A stretch of DNA of 64,000 bases from Claveliimonas intestinigallinarum (GTDB lineage Bacteria; Bacillota; Clostridia; Lachnospirales; Lachnospiraceae). The notes under the pieces are model-generated. The model had not been told where the DNA came from. It was given only the letters and a program-made list of their open reading frames with translations, and did no database searches. Shown in pieces: positions 1-8,592 of the stretch. Location of the stretch: assembly GCA_019115145.1 (NCBI GenBank), contig DXED01000020.1, forward strand, positions 1 through 64,000. The letters run 5' to 3'. How positions within the stretch are numbered: the stretch's first letter is position 1; every line of letters starts with the position of its first letter. The translations under genes and the position numbers were made by a program.

Positions 1-120
1 CAGGTCCAGACTGTCCACGATTGTATTTACGACCCGCACCAGATGATTTTCCGGTATAAAATCTTCAAAAGACAGTGGTAATTGTAACTGATCCATAGTA
101 TAATCTTTAAATGTGAGCAT
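1..120 (-). CDS. IS1182-family transposase, N-terminal fragment (runs off the window)
   Basis: The reverse strand from 120 downwards reads 40 codons without a stop, starting MLTFKDYTMDQLQLPLSF and continuing with an IPENHLVRVVN stretch. That N-terminus (QLQLPL followed by IPENHLVR) is characteristic of IS1182-type DDE transposases. The rest of the gene lies beyond position 1, so integrity cannot be judged. The ATG at 118-120 is the only sensible start. The non-coding element end follows immediately upstream, at 121-228. Confidence 0.8.
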   Translation of the reverse strand, partial: MLTFKDYTMDQLQLPLSFEDFIPENHLVRVVNTIVDSLDL

Positions 121-228
121 ACCTTATTATATCACATAATAAGGGAAAAAGGAGAACGGCGTGGTAACCGTTCTCCTTTTTTATAGTCGGGTGTCCTTTC
201 AGTCACTTCGTGACTTTTGGGACACCCT
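121..228. mobile_element. Terminal region of the IS1182-type element
   Basis: Two inverted repeats lie between the transposase start and the next gene. The first (151-159 with 168-176, then six T) is terminator-like. The second pairs 189-206 with 210-227, with matching GGGTGTCC/GGGACACCC and AGTCAC/GTGACT arms. A near-palindromic end of the form GGGTGTCCCAAAAGTCAC fits an IS1182 terminal repeat. The exact boundary is inferred. It stops one base before the stop codon of the neighbouring gene, so the insertion may have set that gene's 3' end. Confidence 0.55.
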
Positions 229-229
229 C

Positions 230-793
230 TTAGCGTTCTTCGTTGAACAGGCGGCGGATGCGCTCCTCAATGCCGTGCTCTGTGATGTATTGATATACGG
301 CCCGGGGGACCAGATGCTCCCACTCCTGGCCTGTGGCGATGCAGCTCCGGATCCAGGTGCCGGTGACGCCGCACTCCTCCTTGCTGCGACGCCAGAGGAC
401 TTCCGTCTTCAGATCCAGCCCCTTTAGGATCTTCAGCTTCTCCTCGTCCCAGCCGTCGCAGATCCCCAGATAGTAGACCCCGTCGGAGGGCGTATACTGG
501 GTGATGTACTCGGGGCGGTGGATGGGGAAGGGGACGATCTCATAATCGCCAAGGGGCACATTGAACTCCTCCATGGCTCCCCGGATCATCTCATAGCGCT
601 CCAGATAGGTCAGCGGATTGGCCGCCGGCGTGGAGCGTATCTCATCGTTCACCGACTCCCTCACGCAGGAGGGATCCGGGTTGGTGATCCCGATGTACAG
701 CTTCCGGCACCGCATTTTCGCGGCCAGGACATACTCAATATGCTTCAGGTGCGGGATCTGAAATCTCGCATTTACAACTCCTTTTTCAACCAT
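230..793 (-). CDS. NMN-adenylyltransferase-like nucleotidyltransferase
   Basis: A 187-residue protein of the HIGH-type nucleotidyltransferase superfamily. Near the N-terminus ARFQIPHLKH stands where GRFQPxHxGH is expected; near the C-terminus VTGTWIRS matches the ISGTxIR motif of NMN/NaMN adenylyltransferases. The likely reaction is adenylyl transfer to a mononucleotide or similar substrate. The HxGH glycine is replaced by lysine (HLKH), so substrate or activity may differ from NadM/NadD. The ATG at 793 is preferred over one at 823 because AAGAGG lies just upstream of it. The stop abuts the IS end, so the last residues may have been altered by the insertion. Confidence 0.7.
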   Translation of the reverse strand: MVEKGVVNARFQIPHLKHIEYVLAAKMRCRKLYIGITNPDPSCVRESVNDEIRSTPAANPLTYLERYEMIRGAMEEFNVPLGDYEIVPFPIHRPEYITQYTPSDGVYYLGICDGWDEEKLKILKGLDLKTEVLWRRSKEECGVTGTWIRSCIATGQEWEHLVPRAVYQYITEHGIEERIRRLFNEER

Positions 794-851
794 AACAAAC
801 CTCTTTCGTATAATGCAAATCAAACCTAATGACAGTAACTGTAAACGAAAC

Positions 852-880
852 TTGTTCTTTTCCCGGCAATGTACTAAAAT
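852..880 (+). promoter_or_regulatory. Predicted sigma-A promoter of the Crp/Fnr gene
   Basis: TTGTTC at 852-857 and TAAAAT at 875-880 are separated by exactly 17 bases, and an AGGAGGT ribosome site lies shortly before the ATG at 916. The intergenic region is divergent with the adenylyltransferase-like gene. Confidence 0.55.
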
Positions 881-915
881 GATACCAGCATAAACACACA
901 GGAGGTATCACACCT

Positions 916-1602
916 ATGACCGTACAAGAAGACCAGGCATTTCTTGAAAATGCGCTCCCCTTTTTCCCCCGCCTCTCTCCCTCGGAGAGATCTCTGCTGT
1001 TGCAGAGCACCACGTCCGTTTCCTATAAGAAGGGAGCCTCCATCCACCGGGCGGACTACAAATGTCTGGGGCTTCTCCTTGTAAAAACAGGATCCCTGCG
1101 GGTGTACATCATGTCCGAGGACGGCAGGGAGATCACCCTGTACCGCATCTATCCCGGGGAGCTGTGCATCCTCTCCGCCTCCTGCGTCCTGTCCTCCATT
1201 ACCTTTGACGTGTACATAGACGCCGTGGATGACAGCCAGGTCCTGCAGGTCAGCTCCGCTGTCATCTCCCTTCTGATGCACGACAACATCTACGTGGAGG
1301 CCTTTGCCAACAAGGCGGCGGCCGAGCGCTTCTCGGACGTCATGTGGGCTATGCAGCAGATCCTATTTATGAGCTTTGACAGGCGCCTTGCCATCTTTCT
1401 TCTGGACGAGTCCGCCTCCCTTGCCACAGACACCCTCTCCCTGACCCACGAGCAGATCGCAAAGCTCATGGGCAGTGCCCGGGAGGTGGTGACCCGGATG
1501 CTGAAATATTTCTCCCAGGAGGGCTATGTATCCCTGGCCAGGGGCAGCGTCACCATCCTGGACAAAAAGGCTCTCCGGAAGCTGGCTGACTCTGCGCAAT
1601 AG
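916..1602 (+). CDS. Crp/Fnr-family transcriptional regulator
   Basis: A 228-residue protein with an N-terminal cyclic-nucleotide-binding-type beta barrel (roughly residues 20-115) and a C-terminal Crp-type winged helix (roughly 145-220). The recognition-helix segment is THEQIAKLMGSAREVVTRML, the usual Crp/Fnr motif. No N-terminal Fnr cysteine cluster is visible. Cysteines sit in the effector domain, including two near GELCILSASC, so redox or heme sensing is possible but unproven. It is a single gene, divergent from the adenylyltransferase-like gene and convergent with proC. Targets are unknown. Confidence 0.9.
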   Translation: MTVQEDQAFLENALPFFPRLSPSERSLLLQSTTSVSYKKGASIHRADYKCLGLLLVKTGSLRVYIMSEDGREITLYRIYPGELCILSASCVLSSITFDVYIDAVDDSQVLQVSSAVISLLMHDNIYVEAFANKAAAERFSDVMWAMQQILFMSFDRRLAIFLLDESASLATDTLSLTHEQIAKLMGSAREVVTRMLKYFSQEGYVSLARGSVTILDKKALRKLADSAQ

Positions 1603-1636
1603 CCGCTCCCTGGCCCGCTGGTCTATTCATAGGTCT

Positions 1637-2437
1637 CTATTCATAAGTCTTCATGGCGGCCTCCACCGCCTGGATGACGGCTGTGCGAAGGCCTGCTCTC
1701 TCAAGGGCGGCCACGCCCCGGATGGTAGTGCCTCCCGGGGAGCACACATCGTCCTTCATCTGTCCCGGATGCTTTCCCTGGTGGAGCATCAGCTTCCCTG
1801 TGCCAGCCATCATGCCCGCGGCCAGCTCGTAGGCCTGAGGTCTCGTAAGCCCGTACATGACGCCCGCATCCCCCAGCGCCTCTATAAACATGCTGGCAAA
1901 GGCAGGCCCGCAGCCGCTGATGGTGTTGGCGATGTTGACTTTCCCTGTCTCCACCTCCACCGCCATGCCGATGTCAGACAGCAGGGAGAGGAAAAATGCG
2001 TGCTCCTCCTCCGTGAGGGAATGTCTCTTCTCGCAGGTGTAGATCCCCTCCCCCACTGCCGCCGGGGTGCTGGGGATGGCCGTGATGTGGTGGATGCCGG
2101 GCCCCAGCATCTCCTCAAAATCGTCGAACATGACGCCTGCCGCCACGGACCAGAGGACTTTTCCCGAAAAAAGGCCCTTCAGGGGCTCCAGCACCGCCCC
2201 GGCCATCCAGGGCTTCACCGCCAGCACTACAAGATCCGACTGCTCCACCACCTCTTTGCTGTCCCGGCAGGCTCTCATTCCCCTCGCCTCCGTGTTCTTT
2301 TTCAGCTTTTCCCGGTTCACTGCGCAGGCGCACATCCTGGACGGCTCCAGTGTGCGGGTGTACAAAAACCCATCCGCGATAGCCTGTCCCATATTTCCAA
2401 ATCCGATAAATCCAAGCTTTACCGCTTCTCTTGTCAT
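1637..2437 (-). CDS. proC: Pyrroline-5-carboxylate reductase
   Basis: A 266-residue enzyme for the last step of proline synthesis: NAD(P)H-dependent reduction of 1-pyrroline-5-carboxylate in the cytosol. The Rossmann motif GFIGFGNMGQAIADG lies near the N-terminus. The C-terminal signature GQMKDDVCSPGGTTIRG is diagnostic of ProC, and length is normal. It is a single minus-strand gene with no proA or proB nearby. The broken panE lies upstream on the same strand after a short gap. Confidence 0.95.
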   Translation of the reverse strand: MTREAVKLGFIGFGNMGQAIADGFLYTRTLEPSRMCACAVNREKLKKNTEARGMRACRDSKEVVEQSDLVVLAVKPWMAGAVLEPLKGLFSGKVLWSVAAGVMFDDFEEMLGPGIHHITAIPSTPAAVGEGIYTCEKRHSLTEEEHAFFLSLLSDIGMAVEVETGKVNIANTISGCGPAFASMFIEALGDAGVMYGLTRPQAYELAAGMMAGTGKLMLHQGKHPGQMKDDVCSPGGTTIRGVAALERAGLRTAVIQAVEAAMKTYE

Positions 2438-2515
2438 ACCATACCTCCCATACGGGCGTCCTCATTCTTTTCCCGCGTTTTCTTATCTTTTCTTATCCTG
2501 ATGCTATTGTAACAG

Positions 2516-3267
2516 TCAGTAGGACGCCTCTATCTCCTTTATCTTCTCATATAAAAATCTGTTGGCCGGCACAGGGATGCCGTGCCTCTCGGCCATGGGG
2601 ATCACAGTCCCCGCAAACATCTCCACCTCCGAGGGCCGCCTGGACACAGCGTCCTGGCGCATGGAGGGCATGCCCTCCGGGGAGAGAGTGCGAAGGATGG
2701 CGATGTACTCCTCCAGATCCTCCTCTGTCAGCCGGATGCCCTCCGCACCTGCAAGGGCGATCACCTCCCGCATGGCGGCCAGCATAGTCTCATGGGCCCG
2801 GCTTCCCTCCTCCAGGGCTCCGCCGTAGTTGGTCTCAAAGGCCATGCATGTCTGATTGACTCCCACGTTCAGCATGAATTTTCCCCAGAGCCTGCGGAGG
2901 ATATCCTCCTCCACTGTGTAGGGCATCTTTATCTCATCAAAGTAGGCTGCCACCTGCTCCAGATTCTCCTTCTGAGAAGCGTCCTCAGCGCCGATCCGCA
3001 GTTCTCCCATTTTTGTGTAGGTCAGCTTACTGCCAAATTTCATGGCGTCCATTCCCTGTGCTACCGTGTCGATCAGCCGCCCATGGCCATACCGCTCCCC
3101 GATAATCTTCTCACTGCTTATACCGTTCATCACAGAGAGGATGACCGTATTCTCTCCCACACAGTTTTTCATGGTGTCGAGAGCTCCGGCCCCTTTGCGG
3201 AGGCGATCTGGTCTCCGTAGAGAAGGCCCAGGGCACCCATTCCGATGATCGCTGTTCTCTCTATCAT
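2516..3267 (-). pseudogene. panE: Ketopantoate reductase (panE/ApbA family) with an internal frame-breaking deletion
   Basis: The natural start at 3267 (behind AGGAGGGAAAGAGG) gives MIERTAIIGMGALGLLYGDQ, a canonical NADP-binding N-terminus, then runs into a stop after about 30 residues. In a second frame the sequence resumes at ALDTMKNCVGENTVILSVMN and runs to a normal C-terminus at 2516 with the family's NQTCMAF and ILRRLWGKFMLNVG segments. Between the two halves a family member would have roughly 60 more residues, including the second half of the Rossmann fold. The remaining span is 752 bases, not a multiple of three. This is a deletion, not just a base slip, so the product should be inactive. 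Pantothenate synthesis would need another reductase. Confidence 0.85.
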
Positions 3268-3330
3268 CCTCTTTCCCTCCTGCTCTTTTGTCTCCTGTAA
3301 AACAGGATACCACGGACCGGAAGGCATGTA

Positions 3331-3380
3331 AAGAAAAGCCGCCCGCCCGGGGATCATTTCCTCCTCCCCGGCCGGGCGGC
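3331..3380 (-). terminator. Rho-independent terminator of the 3.4-5.0 kb operon
   Basis: On the minus strand a GC-rich stem (GCCGCCCGGCCGGGG pairing with CCCCGGGCGGGCGGC) is followed by TTTTCTTT. It sits just past the stop of the small membrane protein gene at 3398. Confidence 0.8.
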
Positions 3381-3397
3381 CTCTCCTGTTTTCCTGT

Positions 3398-3838
3398 CTA
3401 TTTTTTTGAGGGTCTTTTCTTTCTCTGTTCTCTTCGGTCTGTCAGTCGGTTTGTCAGCAGCACGGCCAGGTATCCCAGCAGGGCCGCCGCCAGCAGAACG
3501 CCGTTGACAAGGTCCTGGGAGGGCACCTGCCTGTGCAGTGCCAGCCGCAGAATAAAAGCCGGCCTTGTCAGGAGATCCTTCCCGTAGATAAACTGGTAGA
3601 CCAGTACTGCCGCCAGTATGCAGACCACCAGATTGACCAGGCTGAACAGGGCCCCTGCCCTCCTCCCTTTCAGGAAGGTAATGCCCCACAAAAGAAGGGC
3701 GCCCCCTGCGAACACAGCCAGGAACAGGGTGCCCATATTGACCTTCATGCAGATCACCACCGAGTTGACACAGAGCACCGTGGCCAGGCACGCCCAGATC
3801 AACCCGTTATAGACAGCTCCTGTGACCCTCGCCATCAC
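3398..3838 (-). CDS. Small multi-pass membrane protein, unknown function
   Basis: A 146-residue protein with four hydrophobic stretches (about residues 10-30, 38-57, 63-85 and 110-130) and a very basic tail rich in Arg and Lys (DRREQRKKRPSKK), implying a cytoplasmic C-terminus. I do not recognise the family. Its start overlaps the stop of the tandem Fe-S lipoprotein gene by four bases, so the two are translationally coupled. It may be a membrane partner of that lipoprotein. A strong terminator follows. Confidence 0.75.
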   Translation of the reverse strand: MMARVTGAVYNGLIWACLATVLCVNSVVICMKVNMGTLFLAVFAGGALLLWGITFLKGRRAGALFSLVNLVVCILAAVLVYQFIYGKDLLTRPAFILRLALHRQVPSQDLVNGVLLAAALLGYLAVLLTNRLTDRREQRKKRPSKK

Positions 3839-4986
3839 TCCTCAACCGTAAACGTGGCGATGATGTGGGTTCCCTTGGCAGGCATCTTGTCAGAGGGTCC
3901 GAAGGTGATCTCCTCCTGATACTGGTAAGCCGCGTTGCTCGTGATGCCGGCCGGGCAGCTCTCCAGACACATGATACAGCCTGTGGCGTACTCCTGGTTC
4001 ACCTCCAGGTTGCCGCCGAAGCGCATGTCCATATCCCTCTCCTCGGAGGCCGTAAACAGATCCGCAAAGGAGCAGTTCTCTGTGCCGATCTCCACATTTA
4101 CATCCAGTCCGGTTCCCTCAATGATGCCGTCCGGATCGTCCAGAGCAATGTTGTTGCCGTCCTGGGCGCCCAGCTGCTTCAAAGCCTCATAGAATTCCTT
4201 CGTGTCCGCTGTTGTGGTAAATAAGGTCTTATCCGCATTGGATCCCTCCTCATTTACGATGGCGTGGATCGTCGACTTGTCATAGCCGGTGGAAAGAATG
4301 TTCATGGAGATAGTCTTTGCCTCCTCATTTACCACCATGGACGTATCGTCCACTTTAATGGTAAAGGTGACATCTGTCCCCTCCTCCGGCATGCTGTCGG
4401 AAGGTGTAAACTCAATAGGCTCGTTGTACTGGTACGCCGCGTCGCTGGCAATACCTACAGAACAGCTCTCCATGCAGAGCAGGCAGCCTGTAGCATACTC
4501 CTGATTGAGGGCCACGTTGCCGCCAAAGCGCATATCCATCTCCCGCTCCTCGGAGGCTGTGATCAGATCGTATGTATCATACTCTGTCCCGTCCACTGTG
4601 ATGGACACATCCAGGCCGCTGCCCAGAATGGTGCCGCTCTCCGCGTCAACAGGAATATTGTTTCCCGGAATACCTCCCAGCTCCACAAGGGCGTCGTAGA
4701 AGTCCATTGTGGACGCCTCTGTGGTGAAAAATGCGCTCTTGGCGTTGCTCCCCGACTCGTTGACGAGCAGATGGATAGAGGACTCAGTGTTTCCTGTAGC
4801 TGTGGCCTGTACCGTGATAGTTTTAGACGCCTCGTCCACGGTCAGGGCATCTGTACCCTCCTGGGTCTCCCCCTGCGCCTCCTTCGTCGTCTCCTCTGCG
4901 CTGTCACTGCCCGTGTCCTTCTGGGCTCCGCACCCGGTTATTCCCAGCGTCAGAAGCAGGGCGAGAAATACTGCTGTTTTTTTCAT
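3835..4986 (-). CDS. Tandem YdjY-like Fe-S lipoprotein
   Basis: A 383-residue predicted lipoprotein. The signal peptide ends in the lipobox ITGC (Cys19), followed by an acidic linker. The mature part is two copies of one domain of about 160 residues. Each copy contains RFGGN, then EYATGC, a C-x2-C-x3-C motif (Cys168/171/175 and Cys337/340/344), then GI-S-AAYQY. The motif and context match YdjY-type putative Fe-S proteins as I know them; a cluster bound by only three closely spaced cysteines per domain is an inference. The start at 4986 is chosen over 5007 because AAAGGAGGAGAGG lies directly before it. It is first gene of a two-gene operon. Confidence 0.8.
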   Translation of the reverse strand: MKKTAVFLALLLTLGITGCGAQKDTGSDSAEETTKEAQGETQEGTDALTVDEASKTITVQATATGNTESSIHLLVNESGSNAKSAFFTTEASTMDFYDALVELGGIPGNNIPVDAESGTILGSGLDVSITVDGTEYDTYDLITASEEREMDMRFGGNVALNQEYATGCLLCMESCSVGIASDAAYQYNEPIEFTPSDSMPEEGTDVTFTIKVDDTSMVVNEEAKTISMNILSTGYDKSTIHAIVNEEGSNADKTLFTTTADTKEFYEALKQLGAQDGNNIALDDPDGIIEGTGLDVNVEIGTENCSFADLFTASEERDMDMRFGGNLEVNQEYATGCIMCLESCPAGITSNAAYQYQEEITFGPSDKMPAKGTHIIATFTVEE

Positions 4987-5142
4987 AAACCTCTCCTCCT
5001 TTGTCAAAAAGTGAACAATATTTCTTCTTTATCTTAACCCTGTCGCCTCCTAAAGGCCAATCGGTATTTATTATATATCATCTCATATATTCATTTTTTC
5101 TATATATGGCAGGGCTGCAGAAATTCCCTGACCTTGCGGCCG

Positions 5143-5178
5143 CAAAATAAAAAGCAGAGACCTCTCATCCCTGCTTTT
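5143..5178 (-). terminator. Terminator downstream of trxA
   Basis: AAAGCAG at 5151-5157 pairs with CTGCTTT at 5171-5177; on the minus strand the stem is followed by a T-rich TTTTTATTTT tract. It lies about 65 bases past the trxA stop. Confidence 0.7.
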
Positions 5179-5241
5179 CTCTCCTGCTCCCACCAACCGC
5201 AGCCGGGGAACAACATCTGTTACATTTTTAGGAATTCAAGC

Positions 5242-5553
5242 CTACACGCCCAGCAGATCCTTGATCTCCTCCTTGCCCTGGGCGCCGATGGCCATGTTCA
5301 CCTTCTTGCCGTCCTTGAATACAATGAGAGTGGGGATGGACATCACTCTGTACTGCTTTGCCAGCTCCATCTCCTCGTCCACATTGACCTTGCCGATCTT
5401 CACGCCTGTCAGCTCATCAGAGAGCTCCTCAATGATAGGGCTCACCATCTGGCATGGGCCGCACCAGGTTGCCCAGAAGTCTACCAGTACCGGCACGTCT
5501 GACTGTAATACCTCTTTTTCAAAATTGTCCTTTGTAAAATGTAATGCTGCCAT
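5242..5553 (-). CDS. trxA: Thioredoxin
   Basis: A 103-residue classical thioredoxin with the active site WATWCGPCQM and the cis-proline segment MSIPTLIVFKDG. It is a general cytosolic dithiol reductant. It is a single gene with its own terminator. A TATAAT at 5600-5605 (minus strand) lies at a suitable distance upstream, with GGGAGG before the ATG. No thioredoxin reductase gene is adjacent. Confidence 0.97.
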   Translation of the reverse strand: MAALHFTKDNFEKEVLQSDVPVLVDFWATWCGPCQMVSPIIEELSDELTGVKIGKVNVDEEMELAKQYRVMSIPTLIVFKDGKKVNMAIGAQGKEEIKDLLGV

Positions 5554-5644
5554 ATTATCAATTCCTCCCTTTTGGATTTGTTTTTTTGTTTCTGTCTCTA
5601 TTATACACGATCCGGGAGGTTTTTCTGTAACCAGGTCACATTCT

Positions 5645-7180
5645 TTACAGTTTTTTCATATTCTCAGGTTTTTGTAGATCGGAAAGCTTCCTGTCCTGCC
5701 CGCTCTGCGGCGTTTCCCGAAGCAGGGGCAGCTCCACAAGAACCTGCGCGCCGCCTTCGCACAGATTGGCAAGGCGGATGCTCCCGCCTGCCTCCTCTGC
5801 AAAAGTGCGGGCAATGTAAAGCCCCATGCCGTAATGCCCCTTCCGCCTGGCCTCCCCGTCCTGGTAGAAGCGCTCCGTGGCCCGCCAAAGGGCCTCCCTG
5901 GAAAAGCCGGGTCCCTCGTCCTCCACAGCCACCGTGAGCCTTCCCTCCCCGGAGGGGGCGAAGGTGGTCTCTGCCCTCACCTGCACCTTCCCCTTTTCCG
6001 GGGAGTGATCCACTGCGTTGGAGATCACGTTCAGCACAGCCCGGGAGAGCCTTTTTTTGTCCCCCTCCAGAACCCAGCCCACGCCGCCGTCTGCTGCTTT
6101 TGCCTCACAGCCCCTTGCCGCGCTGCTCCGGCAAATGACCTGCACCTGTCTGGATCTTCCAAGGGCCTGGGCCCTCTCAGCTATCTCCTCCATCCAGGGG
6201 CGAACCGGGAAGAGCTCCCGCCCGCCGTCCGCTGCCCTGGCGGAGTCCTTTTTCCCTCCCGCCGGGCCCATGGCCTCCTGGAGGATGGACAGGTAGGCCT
6301 CTATGTCTTCTACATTATCCAGGATCTCCCTGTCCCACTCCCGAATCTCCCGGATGTCCTCCGTCTCCAGAAAGAGCTCCGCGTTTCCCCGGATAATGGT
6401 GAGGGGCGTGCGGATGTCGTGGGCCAGGGCGCACACCTGCTCCTCCTTTTTTGCCTCCAGCTCCCACTGCTCCCGCAGGGATTTGCGGAGGGCTTCCTTC
6501 ATTTTATAAATAGCTCCCAGCACCTGGTCGATCTCCCGGATATCCGAGCGCTCCCTCTCAAAATCCAGGTCCTCCCTCTCCACCCGGGCGGCGGCCCGGG
6601 ACAGCACCAGAAGACGCCGATCCACATATCTGCCAAAGAACCGGGGCACCACCACTGTCAGCGCTGCCAGAAGAAGGCCCAGAACCGCCAGAAAGAGAAG
6701 CTCCGCATTGGGGAATATGGTGCGCAGAGCGGGAGAGACAAATTTCGCCATCACCTGGTAGCTGATGAAGGCGATGTTGCCGTTGTCCTTTTCTATTCTC
6801 TGCCAGAATTTACCGTACAGTCCGGTTGTCTGCCAGTCTCGCCCCTTCTCCCACACCGCTCTTTGCTCCTGCCCCGATAGGGTGCCGTAGAGATAGGATC
6901 CCTCCCTGCTGTATACGCCGTAGGAGCAGGTGTCCGGCAGAAGCTCTCCCTCCACCTGGCCGCCTGTACGGATGGCCTGGGAGGCCGCCATGATCTGGTT
7001 CTGCTCATAGGAGGGGATGCGGATGCAGTCGAGGGCGATGAGTGCAAAATAGAGCCCTATGACCACGCAGGCCAGCAGAGCGGCTCCGGTCCCGTATCCC
7101 AGGAGGAACCTCACAAAGATTGCATGCAATCTTTTTTGTCTTGGATTTTTCCTGTTTTTAGTCATTTTCAATTTCTCCAT
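5645..7180 (-). CDS. Sensor histidine kinase of the LanFEG-like operon
   Basis: A 511-residue membrane kinase. One transmembrane helix lies near residues 25-50, an extracytoplasmic loop spans about 50-160, a second helix 165-190, then a HAMP-like linker. The H-box is ALAHDIRTPLTIIRGN, the N-box NVISNAVDHS, and the ATP-binding loops DEGPGF and GHYGMGLYIAR. It overlaps the response-regulator gene by 13 bases and is last gene of the operon that begins with the ABC exporter. By analogy with CprK/NsrK-type kinases it probably senses a cationic antimicrobial peptide or the exporter's activity. Starts at residue 1 or 6 are both possible. Confidence 0.92.
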   Translation of the reverse strand: MEKLKMTKNRKNPRQKRLHAIFVRFLLGYGTGAALLACVVIGLYFALIALDCIRIPSYEQNQIMAASQAIRTGGQVEGELLPDTCSYGVYSREGSYLYGTLSGQEQRAVWEKGRDWQTTGLYGKFWQRIEKDNGNIAFISYQVMAKFVSPALRTIFPNAELLFLAVLGLLLAALTVVVPRFFGRYVDRRLLVLSRAAARVEREDLDFERERSDIREIDQVLGAIYKMKEALRKSLREQWELEAKKEEQVCALAHDIRTPLTIIRGNAELFLETEDIREIREWDREILDNVEDIEAYLSILQEAMGPAGGKKDSARAADGGRELFPVRPWMEEIAERAQALGRSRQVQVICRSSAARGCEAKAADGGVGWVLEGDKKRLSRAVLNVISNAVDHSPEKGKVQVRAETTFAPSGEGRLTVAVEDEGPGFSREALWRATERFYQDGEARRKGHYGMGLYIARTFAEEAGGSIRLANLCEGGAQVLVELPLLRETPQSGQDRKLSDLQKPENMKKL

Positions 7181-7833
7181 TTATAGCCCATTCCCCACAC
7201 TGTCTCCACAGGCTCACAGCCTGCCTCCCGGCATTTTGCCCGGATGTTTTTTATGTGCTCCGTGATGGCGGAGCTGTCGCTCTCCCCATCGTATCCGAAG
7301 ACATGTTCATAGATCTGCTCCCGGGAAAACACCTGCCCCCGGTGGAGGGCCAGATACTCGCATATCTCGTACTCGCTTTTCGTGAAGGGCAGCTCCCTCT
7401 CCCTGTACACTGCCCGCTTTTCCCGCAGATAGAACCGCACATCGCCGGCTATCACCGCGTGGGTCCTCTCCCGCCTCTCCCGGCGGATGTGAGCCTGTAC
7501 CCGGGCGCGGAGCTCTCCTATGCCAAAGGGCTTGCGGATATAGTCGTCGGCTCCCAGCCCCAGTCCCCGCATAAGATCCTCCTCCCCGGTCTTTGCCGTG
7601 AGAAAGAGGACCGGGCAGTCCACCTCCCCCCGGATGCGTCTGCACAGGGAAAAGCCGTCCATCCCCGGCATCATCACATCCAGGAGGATCAGATCATACT
7701 GTCCCAGCCGAGCGGTGTCGATCGCCAGCGGGTCGCTCAGCGCGTCCACATGGCAGCCATCCTTCTCAAGAGCCCGCCTTATGACCCGCAAAATCCCCTC
7801 CTCATCGTCTATCGCCAATATATGCACTCCCAT
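7168..7833 (-). CDS. OmpR-family response regulator
   Basis: A 221-residue regulator with an N-terminal receiver domain (phospho-acceptor Asp in LILLDVMMPGMDG, conserved Lys in LTAKTG) and a C-terminal winged-helix domain ending VETVWGMGYKW. It is encoded between the second ABC permease and the kinase and is partner to the kinase at 5645-7180. It probably binds the TTATAAGGA direct repeat upstream of the ABC genes, which would make the operon self-activating. Confidence 0.95.
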   Translation of the reverse strand: MGVHILAIDDEEGILRVIRRALEKDGCHVDALSDPLAIDTARLGQYDLILLDVMMPGMDGFSLCRRIRGEVDCPVLFLTAKTGEEDLMRGLGLGADDYIRKPFGIGELRARVQAHIRRERRERTHAVIAGDVRFYLREKRAVYRERELPFTKSEYEICEYLALHRGQVFSREQIYEHVFGYDGESDSSAITEHIKNIRAKCREAGCEPVETVWGMGYKWRN

Positions 7834-7848
7834 ATTCTCCCTCTCCCA

Positions 7849-8592
7849 CTAAAAATTCTTTCTCCCCATCCAGAGCAGCGACGCCCCGAAGATGAGGGCT
7901 GTCAGCCCGCCGCACACAACAAGCGCCGGCCATGCGTTTCCCGTAAGAACGGCCCGGTCCACGGCGCCCAGGCTATATACTAGCATAAAATCACACCATC
8001 TGCCACCAAAGGACCAGGGCAGATACATCCAGATCCCCTCGCCCATACCTGTCAGCATGAGGAAGGCCAGGATGGCACCTCCCACGCCCACACCAATGCT
8101 GGCTCCCCTCCCGAACTGGGCAGCCAGGAACAGGTGGAGCATGTACACAGGCGCCTGGCAGATCCAGATTACCGCCGCCTCCAGAAGATATACCTTCATG
8201 GAAAATACATTCCCCCCGGGGAGCAGGTGGAACAGAGCCCCAAATCCCAGAGCGGCGATGAGGGCGGCGATAAGGCCCAGGGCCATGAGACAGAGCCATT
8301 TGCCAAGGAGAGCCTGCCAGCGTCTCCCAGGCAGCAGAAGAAAGTTCTGAAATCCACTGTTCCTCTCCATCTCCACCGCCATGCCGCAGATGAGCCCTGC
8401 AAGAAAGGGCCAGATGCAGGCCAGCACCTCCAGGTAGGCCTGGGCCTTTGCCCCGCTCTCCCAGGCGGAAAAGCTGTAATATAGAAGGAACACCGCCATG
8501 CCCACAAGGGGCAGGATAAGGTGTACCCACAGGATGGAGGTGTGGGCGTATTTGCGCATCTCCCCGCAGAAAAGTCTCACACAGGATCTCAT
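7849..8592 (-). CDS. Lantibiotic-immunity-type ABC permease (LanG/MutG-like)
   Basis: A 247-residue integral membrane protein with six hydrophobic segments and no ATPase motifs. The arrangement (MRSCVRLFCGEMRKYAHTSI N-terminus, a first-loop EMERNSGFQNFLLLPG segment) is typical of the MutG/EpiG permeases that pair with MutE/EpiE and MutF. It overlaps the preceding permease gene by four bases. It should form the membrane channel with the permease at 8589 and the ATPase at 9389, exporting or expelling peptide from the membrane. Confidence 0.85.
   Translation of the reverse strand: MRSCVRLFCGEMRKYAHTSILWVHLILPLVGMAVFLLYYSFSAWESGAKAQAYLEVLACIWPFLAGLICGMAVEMERNSGFQNFLLLPGRRWQALLGKWLCLMALGLIAALIAALGFGALFHLLPGGNVFSMKVYLLEAAVIWICQAPVYMLHLFLAAQFGRGASIGVGVGGAILAFLMLTGMGEGIWMYLPWSFGGRWCDFMLVYSLGAVDRAVLTGNAWPALVVCGGLTALIFGASLLWMGRKNF

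Noticed and set aside
518..829. Open frames on the strand opposite to the adenylyltransferase and many similar ones across the window
   Set aside because: They lack ribosome sites and family signatures and lie antisense to clear genes; high GC makes such shadows frequent.
3354..3791. A 145-codon minus-strand frame overlapping the small membrane protein
   Set aside because: Low-complexity Gly/Arg/Pro content, overlaps a better gene with membrane segments and a coupled start, and runs through the terminator.
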